NCBI GenBank assembly: GCA_001313085.1
Contig: BBFE01000003.1
Location: 62,001 to 126,000 of the forward strand
Length of the DNA: 64,000 bases
Direction of reading: 5' to 3'
Source of the DNA: Paenibacillus sp. JCM 18996
GTDB lineage: Bacteria; Bacillota; Bacilli; Paenibacillales; NBRC-103111
Shown piece by piece: positions 57,159 through 64,000 of this stretch. Both the position numbers and the translations under genes were made by a program. Numbering within the stretch: position 1 is the first letter of the stretch; the number at the start of each line of letters is the position of its first letter. The notes below the pieces were generated by a model. It ran no database searches, was not told the origin of the DNA, and was given only the letters and a program-made list of their open reading frames with translations.

Positions 57159-58101
57159 ATGGAAAAAAAAGGTTTTCGTACGATAAAAAACGGTGGCTGG
57201 CAGCGACATCCATATGCGCGATCCCTTCGTGTTTCCTTATGAGAAAGAAGGGAAATATTATCTGTTCGGCACCACCTTCGCCGACGGGTGCGGAGATCAG
57301 GATCCGATCTTTGAAGTCTACGTGAGCGAAGATTTGGCAAGCTGGACCGGACCCTACGCGGCTTTCCAACCGCCGAAAGGATTCTGGGGGGTGCGGCATT
57401 ACTGGGCTCCTGAAGTGTTCGAGGTGGACGGGAAGTTCTATATGTTTGCGTCGTTCAAAGGCGGAATCGGCGAAAACAGGGGAACGGGCATCCTGGCTGC
57501 CGATCATCCCGCAGGCCCTTATCGCGTTCACAGCGAAGGCCCGGTCACCTTGAAGGGCAGCGAATGCCTGGACGGCACGTTCTACGAGGATGAGGAGGGA
57601 CAGCGTTGGATCGTGTTCTGCCATGAATGGACCGAGCTGTATGAAGGAAAGATCAAGGCGCTTCGGTTGACGAAGGACCTGAAAGCTTCCTGCGGTGAAG
57701 CCGTAACGATACTGAATGCGGCGGATATGCAGTGGATTCGGCTGTTCGGAGATCCGAGAATCGAAAAGCAGGGATACCTTACGGACGCACCGTTCTTGTA
57801 TAGGGCCCGCAACGGGGAGCTTCTCCTGCTGTGGTCGAGCTACTCCATCCCCAATTATGGAGATGAGGGACTTGGCGGCTACACGGTTGCGATCGCCCGT
57901 TCCGCGGACGGCAGGATCAAGGGACCCTGGACGCACGACGAGAAGCTGTTTATGGACCGCAACGCGGGGCATTCGAGCTTGTTTCGCGATTTACACGGAC
58001 AGCTCATGATCTGCACGCATTATCCCGATACGCCGCATGGAGAGGAGCGCCCTCTGTTCCTGAAGGTTGAGGAGACGGAGAATGGGCTCGCGCTCAAGTA
58101 A
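57159..58101 (+). CDS. Glycoside hydrolase family 43
   Basis: Five-bladed propeller enzyme, usually beta-xylosidase or alpha-arabinofuranosidase/arabinanase. The catalytic base lies in SDIHMRDPFVFPYEKEG, the pKa modulator in WAPEVFEVDGKFYMFAS, and the acid region in SECLDGTFYEDEEGQRWIVF. ATG 57159 is followed by A8 and A6 runs that break the frame near 57165-57190; the open body starts at 57193. No signal peptide, so cytoplasmic. Together with GH2 and the importer it suggests use of an arabinose- or xylose-containing oligosaccharide. Confidence 0.8.
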
Positions 58102-58142
58102 GTATGTACGATCGTTGCGTCGAATCGCGTAAAGAAGTTCGG

Positions 58143-58190
58143 GCAAAGGGCCCGCTGTCTGTGAGAAGGCAGCGGGCCTTTGCTTTTTTT
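58143..58190 (+). terminator. Terminator of the oligosaccharide operon
   Basis: GCAAAGGGCCCGCTG pairs with CAGCGGGCC-TTTGC and is followed by T7. One of the strongest hairpins in the window. Confidence 0.9.
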
Positions 58191-58437
58191 ACAGCCGGAA
58201 AATGTAGAAAGATCAAAGTCGCTTCGCCAAATCGTTATATGGAGAGAGTTAGCCTGAAAAGCATGAGCGCCTGGTGATAAGTCCTTTTAACAGGTGCACT
58301 AAAATTATTCTATCATGGCGTCTATTGATTAATTGATCAAAATGAACAAAAAAAATAACAATATGGACAAATCCTTCACAGCAGATGTTGAAAGCGATAA
58401 CATGAAGCAAAGTAAGCATTCTAGGAGGTATATTCGT

Positions 58438-59862
<1,425 letters not shown>

Positions 59863-59888
59863 TATACTGCAAGAGACTTGACCAATAG

Positions 59889-59930
59889 AAAAGCACAACG
59901 GGAGAAAGGTTATCCTGTTGTGCTTTTTTT
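59889..59930 (+). terminator. Terminator of the malic enzyme gene
   Basis: AAAAGCACAAC at 59889-59899 pairs with GTTGTGCTTTT at 59917-59927, followed by more T. Confidence 0.9.
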
Positions 59931-60084
59931 CTATTTAAGGAAAGATTAGCGGAACGTCATACCTCATGCTTGCCTCATATTACATTTAACGCCGATTGTT
60001 TCAAATCACGTTCTGTCTCTAACAAAAAAAAGGGAATTGGAAAGCGCTTCACGAATACATTTACTTTATTGTAAAGGAGTGGGT

Positions 60085-60878
60085 ATGATGAAGGATTCGC
60101 ATAAAGATCTAAAACCCGAGGTATGCGCTTATCTGGAGCGTATAGGTTATGAAGGCCCGCTGGACGGCAGTGCCGAAGCGCTTGCCCGGCTGCAGGAACG
60201 ACATCTTCACATCGTGCCCTATGAGAACCTGGATATTCTTCGCAGGGATCCGCTTTCGCTTGAGATTCCGCACCTCCACGAAAAAAAATCGTTGTCCGCC
60301 GCCGAGGAGGCTACTGCTTCGAACTGAACGCCCTGTTTGGCTGGCTGCTGCGGGAGCTTGGCTATCCCGTGACGGATTTGATGGCCCGCTTTTGGCGTGA
60401 CGAGCCCAATCCTCCGCCCAAAAGGCGCCATCAGGTCTTAAAGGTCAAGGCCGGGGACGCTTATTACTTGGCGGATGTTGGTGTAGGCGGCATAGTCCCG
60501 CGCAGGCCGATCCGAATGGTCGAGGGGCTGGAGCATCAGCAGGGAGACGAGTGTTATCGTTTGGAGCGCGACCCTGACTTCGGCTGGATGCTGTGTGAGC
60601 TGAGGCATGGGGAGTGGAGCCGGCTTTACTCCTTTACCGAAGAGCCGCAGCTGCCAAAGGACTTTATTATGGCCACCTATTGGTGTGAGAACTCGCCGGA
60701 CTCCATTTTTTTTGCCAAAGCTGCCATGGCCGCCATCCGCACTCAAGACGGGCGCTGCTCTTTGGCAGGTAGGGAATTTCGCATTTTCACCCCCGATGGT
60801 GTACAAACCTTTGTCCCGCAGACGGAAGAGGAGTACCAGGAGGCGCTAAACAGTTATTTCGGTATAATAATCAATTAA
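60085..60878 (+). CDS. Arylamine N-acetyltransferase
   Basis: NAT fold enzyme that acetylates arylamines and hydrazines from acetyl-CoA. The catalytic triad is visible: Cys in RRGGYCFELNALFGWLL (after an A8 slip near 60285), His in RRHQVLKVK and Asp in YYLADVGVGG. N-terminal segment ERIGYEGPLDGSAEALARLQ and HIVPYENLDI are family features. ATG 60085 follows AAGGAG; ATG 60088 is next to it. About 264 residues, normal length. A stand-alone gene. Confidence 0.9.
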
Positions 60879-60958
60879 ACAGCTGTCTCCATAGAAACGT
60901 ACTTTTGTACATTGTTCCGGGTAAGGTAAGTGCAAAATGCAGCTAGAATAAAAAAAAG

Positions 60959-61470
60959 TGGACACAACGTTAAGTGACCCAGGATAATATACTTAACAAC
61001 GAAAGAGGTGTCATGATGGGAGAGCAGCGCCAGCGATACAATGAGGAATTATCTGCATGATCGGATGGCCACACCTCTAGTTCAAGACGACCTAGAAGCC
61101 GCCTACGATGGGAAGAAGCCGGGTAAGGGGCTGATCCATCACTCCGACCGCGGCTCACAGTATGCGTCCAAAGATTACCGGGATAAGTTAGAAGTTTACT
61201 GCATGAAGCCAGTATGAGCGTAAAGGGAACTGTTACGACAACGCATGCATTGAATCATGGCACAGCATCTTGAAGAAAGAGCTCATCTACTGCACGAAAT
61301 TTAAGACCAAGCAACAGGCTTACAATGCCATCTATCGGTATATTGAATTTTTTCTACAACCGCAAACGAATCCACAGTGCGATCGGCTATTTATCACCAG
61401 TTCATTTTGCTGCATGCTTTAAGAAGAAGACAGCTTAGCTTTTTTTGTCCACTATCTTGACAGAGGTCCA
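60959..61470 (+). mobile_element. Internally deleted IS3 family element
   Basis: A 512-bp element bounded by TGGACACAACG at 60959 and, inverted at the far side, TGGACCTCTGTC ending at 61470. It joins the first codons of OrfA to the last third of OrfB. The left end matches the fragment at 31946. Different in ends and sequence from the IS3 relic at 5108. Confidence 0.75.
61013..61438 (+). pseudogene. IS3 OrfA/OrfB deletion fusion
   Basis: Starts MMGEQRQRYNEE (OrfA) and passes directly into YLHDRMATPLVQDDLEAAYD, then GLIHHSDRGSQYAS with the second catalytic Asp and NACIESWHSILKKELIY with the catalytic Glu. It ends VHFAACFKKKTA at TAG 61436-61438. The first catalytic Asp and most of the core are deleted, and two frame breaks remain near 61215 and 61345. 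Inactive. Confidence 0.75.
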
Positions 61471-61804
61471 AAACGATTCTAAATTTGAAAAAAACCTATC
61501 AGAGTAATAACGGATTTACAGGGTGCTATTTCCTCTTGCACTTAACACTTGGGAGCAATAGCGGATTTCCAAGTATCTATTCGGGTGTTTGGACTCCCTG
61601 GTAGGAGATCACTGAGCGAATAAGAACTCCAAACGGCGTTAACAGGTGAAATGGCACAGAAGGAAACAAAATAGCGCCGTAAAAAATCCCTTATAGCAAT
61701 CAATAGACCATATAGCGAGGGCGGGGGCAGCAGCAGGGAAGCAAAAAACTAACAAACTACAGTATCAAACTGCTGTGCGTCAACGGACAAATAAACACCT
61801 TCCC
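61471..61804. other. Intergenic region, no gene seen
   Basis: About 330 bases between the IS3 derivative and the tandem repeat array. No open frame with a ribosome site, hairpin-T terminator or known motif was found. Confidence 0.4.
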
Positions 61805-62065
61805 GCAACGCAAGCAGCGACGCCGTGGAGGTGTTGCAGTTTCTGCAACGCAAGCAGCGACGCCGTGGAGGTGTTGCAGTTTCTGCAACGCAAACAGCGA
61901 CGCCGTGGAGGTGTTGCTGTTTCTGCAACGCAAACAGCGACGCTGTGGAGGTGTTGTAGTTCCTGCAACGCAAGCAACGACGCTGTGGAGGTGTTGTAGT
62001 TCCTGCAACGCAAGCAGCGACGCCAAGAAGCTGTTGCACCTCCCAGCAACGCAAGCAGCGTACAC
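61805..62065. repeat. Tandem array of ~6.5 copies of a 40-bp unit
   Basis: Units starting GCAACGCAAGCAGCGACGCC recur at 61805, 61845, 61885, 61925, 61965, 62005 and 62046. Copies differ at a few positions (AAGCAG/AAACAG, GCCGTGG/GCTGTGG) and the last is diverged. The boundary between units forms a hairpin, GTTGCAG-TTT-CTGCAAC; later copies read GTTGTAG, which still pairs through G-U. The whole unit repeats, so there are no unique spacers. It lies just past the end of the aminopeptidase gene. Confidence 0.9.
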
Positions 62066-62079
62066 GCGAGGCGTCCCGT

Positions 62080-63315
62080 TTAAAATGCCCAGTTCCCTTT
62101 GCGGAATACAGGCTCGCTTTGGCCGTCTTCGCGGATTCCATCGATGTCCATTTCCGCGGATCCGATCATAAAATCGACATGCGTCAGACTTTCGTTCAGT
62201 CCATGCTCGGACAGCTCCTCCCGGCTCATCGTTTTACCGCCTTCCAGGCAGAACGCGTAGGAGTTACCGATGGCAAGGTGGTTGGAGGCATTCTCATCGA
62301 ACAGCGTATTGAAAAAAATAAGATTGGTGTCCGAGATGGGCGATTTGTGCGGCACGAGGGCAGCTTCGCCTAAATAATGCGAGCCTTCATCCGTTTCCAC
62401 AAGGCTTTTCAGGTTTTCGTATCCCTTCTCGGCTTGAAAGTCAACGATGCGTCCGTCTTTAAAGGTGAAAGAGAAGTTCTCTATCAGATTTCCGCGGTAA
62501 CTCAGCGGTTTAGTGCTGGCCACGGTACCGTTGACGCCTGTTTTCAGCGGAGTGGTGAACACTTCTTCCGTCGGCATATTCGCTACAAACGGCGCTCCCT
62601 GCGCATTGACGCTTCCTCCGCTCACCCAGATGTGGCCCTTGGGCAGCTCAACCTTCAAGTCCGTGCCCGGGGCGCGGTAGTGCAGAAGCTTGTACCTTCT
62701 TTCATTGAGGCGGTCGGCCTTGCTGTCCAGAGTATTCGTGTGCTCCTTCCAGGCCTCGACCGGATTCTCCAAATCTGCACGGATCGCGCGGAAAATCGCA
62801 TCCCAAAGCGCGCCGACGCGCAGCTTTTCTTCCACTTCAGGGAACACTTTATCCGCCCATTCTTTCGAGGGCACCGCTACAATCGACCAGCTGACTTTGT
62901 CTGACATGGTATAGCTTCGAAACTGCTGCATCGCGGTGCTCGAAGCTTTGCTTGCGTCGGCTATGCGCTGCGGCTCAATTCCTTTCAGAAGGTCCGGATT
63001 GTCCGCGATAATCCATAAAAAAACGCCGCATTATTGGCCGCCATCTCCTCCCAGCCTTTTGCCCGCCACATCGGGTATTCCTTAAAAGCTTCGCTCGGAG
63101 CCAGTTCAAATTTGATGCGCGTGACCTCGTCGTCAAACCAATCCACAAGTACAGTCTTTGCGCCGGCTTCATACGCTTTCTTAACGGTCTTTCGCACAAA
63201 ATCTGCCGCCAGAAGCGGGGCCGTCACGACTAAAGTCTGTCCAGGCTGGACATTTACGCCGACTTCAATGGCCAGAGCCGCGTATTTATCCATTTTTTTC
63301 ATTAAAATTATTCAT
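62080..63315 (-). CDS. M29 family aminopeptidase (AmpS/PepS type)
   Basis: Metal-dependent leucyl-type aminopeptidase. ATG 63315 follows AGGAGG; after removing one A near 63296 the protein begins MNNFNEKMDKYAALAIEVG. Family features: NVQPGQTLVVTAPL, LHYRAPGTDLKVELPKGHIW, NMPTEEVFTTPLKTGVNG and later LGEAALVPHKSPIS, FFNTLFDENASNHLAIG and ESLTHVDFMIGSAEMDIDG, containing the metal-binding Glu, His and Asp. A second break is near 63018. It ends GNWAF at 62080. Cytoplasmic peptide turnover is the usual role. Confidence 0.9.
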
Positions 63316-63393
63316 AGGTTCCTCCTGAAATGTTGATAACCTTATTTTACCGCTTTTTTTAACAATATAAGACCAGGGATTTATTGTTATCAA

Positions 63394-64000
63394 TCATACC
63401 GAAAAAAAATAAACAACCGGTTCACGTGCAGAATAATGATTTTTTAAAACCATATAGACCGGGATTACAAGAATGATGCCCATAATACCGGCCACATCGC
63501 CGGCAGCCAGCAGCAGCAGAATGATCGTCAACGGATGGATATCCATTCGCTTTCCGTAAATGTGCGGGGACAGGAAATTTCCGTCAATTTGCTGGGCGGC
63601 GAGAATGACGATAAGCACCCACATCACCATCGAGGGAGACTGGGTAAAGGCCACGATAAGGCTGGGGATAGCGCCGATAATCGGACCGATAAACGGGATC
63701 AGGTTCAAGATCATGAGCACCACGGCGAGGAGCAGGGAATACGGGAGGTGGATCAGCATGAAGCCGACGTAAACCATAACCCCAAGCAAAAAAACAAATC
63801 GCGATCCTGCTGATAATATAGGCGCTTAACGCATCATCGATCTCATCCAGCATCTCCTTCGCCACCTGCTTGTATTTCCCAGGGAACCACTTGAGGATCG
63901 AAGCGGCGAATTTATTGGAGTCCGTGAGCATGTAGTAGACGATAATCGGAACCGTAGTAACGATAATGACAATCCCGGTCACCACAGAAAAGAGGCGCGA
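63394..64000 (-). CDS. AI-2E family membrane protein (partial, runs off the window)
   Basis: Only the C-terminal ~200 residues are in the window. Hydrophobic helices (TGIVIIVTTVPIIVYYML; PYSLLLAVVLMILNLIPFIG) and the family signature NLIPFIGPIIGAIPSLIVAF, followed by QQIDGNFLSPHIYGKRMDIHP and IIPVYMVLKNHY-like residues, are typical of the PerM/YtvI group. The family name comes from a proposed autoinducer-2 exporter; many members are transporters of unknown substrate. Break near 63790 (A6) and perhaps near the end at 63402 (A8). Confidence 0.85.

Noticed and set aside
61805..62065. Regular 40-bp repeats that could suggest a CRISPR array
   Set aside because: The whole period is repeated with no unique spacers, and no cas genes are present; it is a plain tandem repeat.

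Overview
The window looks like Paenibacillus or a close relative (Paenibacillaceae). The pointers are tripartite GerA-type spore germination genes, copper-amine-oxidase-like 'stalk' domain secreted proteins, an SLH-domain surface protein, a WxL/DUF916 pair, an Rph-type rifampin phosphotransferase, a Bacillus-type rhamnose operon and PAS-rich hybrid kinases. This rests on gene content read by eye, not on a search. The first ~6.5 kb is visibly more AT-rich than the rest and carries IS debris.

A caution governs the whole annotation. Almost every gene longer than ~300 bp is broken by single-base frameshifts, nearly always at a homopolymer: A/T runs that read as 7-8, or GG/CC pairs that lost a base. 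Correcting one base restores a full-length conserved protein each time. I therefore read these as sequence errors and give gene coordinates across the breaks; only the IS elements look truly decayed.

Layout. 1-5.1 kb: end of a glycosyltransferase, galE, a decayed IS110 element, a VanZ-like protein and a stalk-domain secreted protein. 5.1-6.4 kb: a deleted IS3 copy and a metallophosphoesterase. 6.6-17.1 kb: a BTAD-type regulator, an RsbW-like anti-sigma kinase and a STAS antagonist, then two large surface proteins (one joins SLH, FN3 and PEBP domains), then a convergent membrane protein ending in a SpoIIE-type phosphatase. Kinase, antagonist and phosphatase are the three parts of a partner-switching circuit. 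17.4-25.9 kb: a membrane protein of unknown function, an L,D-transpeptidase, a polysaccharide deacetylase, a Gfo/Idh/MocA oxidoreductase, a WxL protein with its DUF916 partner, and a phosphodiester glycosidase.

26.2-31.9 kb is a rhamnose operon (rhaEW-rhaA-rhaB-DeoR regulator). 32-35.8 kb is a minus-strand gerA-like operon. An aldo/keto reductase and rph follow; the rph promoter is overlapped by a promoter-terminator pair on the other strand (candidate antisense RNA). A ~900-bp gene-free block with nested stems separates rph from two divergent hybrid histidine kinases (41.0-45.7 kb). Then come a secreted YncE-propeller/phosphatase fusion, a small conserved protein, a membrane pseudokinase with a PASTA domain, and an oligosaccharide operon (ArsR regulator, ABC binding protein, two permeases, GH2, GH43; no ATPase gene). 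The right end has malic enzyme, arylamine N-acetyltransferase, a deleted IS3 derivative, a 40-bp tandem repeat array, an M29 aminopeptidase and an AI-2E family membrane protein that runs off the edge. I saw no rRNA, tRNA or CRISPR array.
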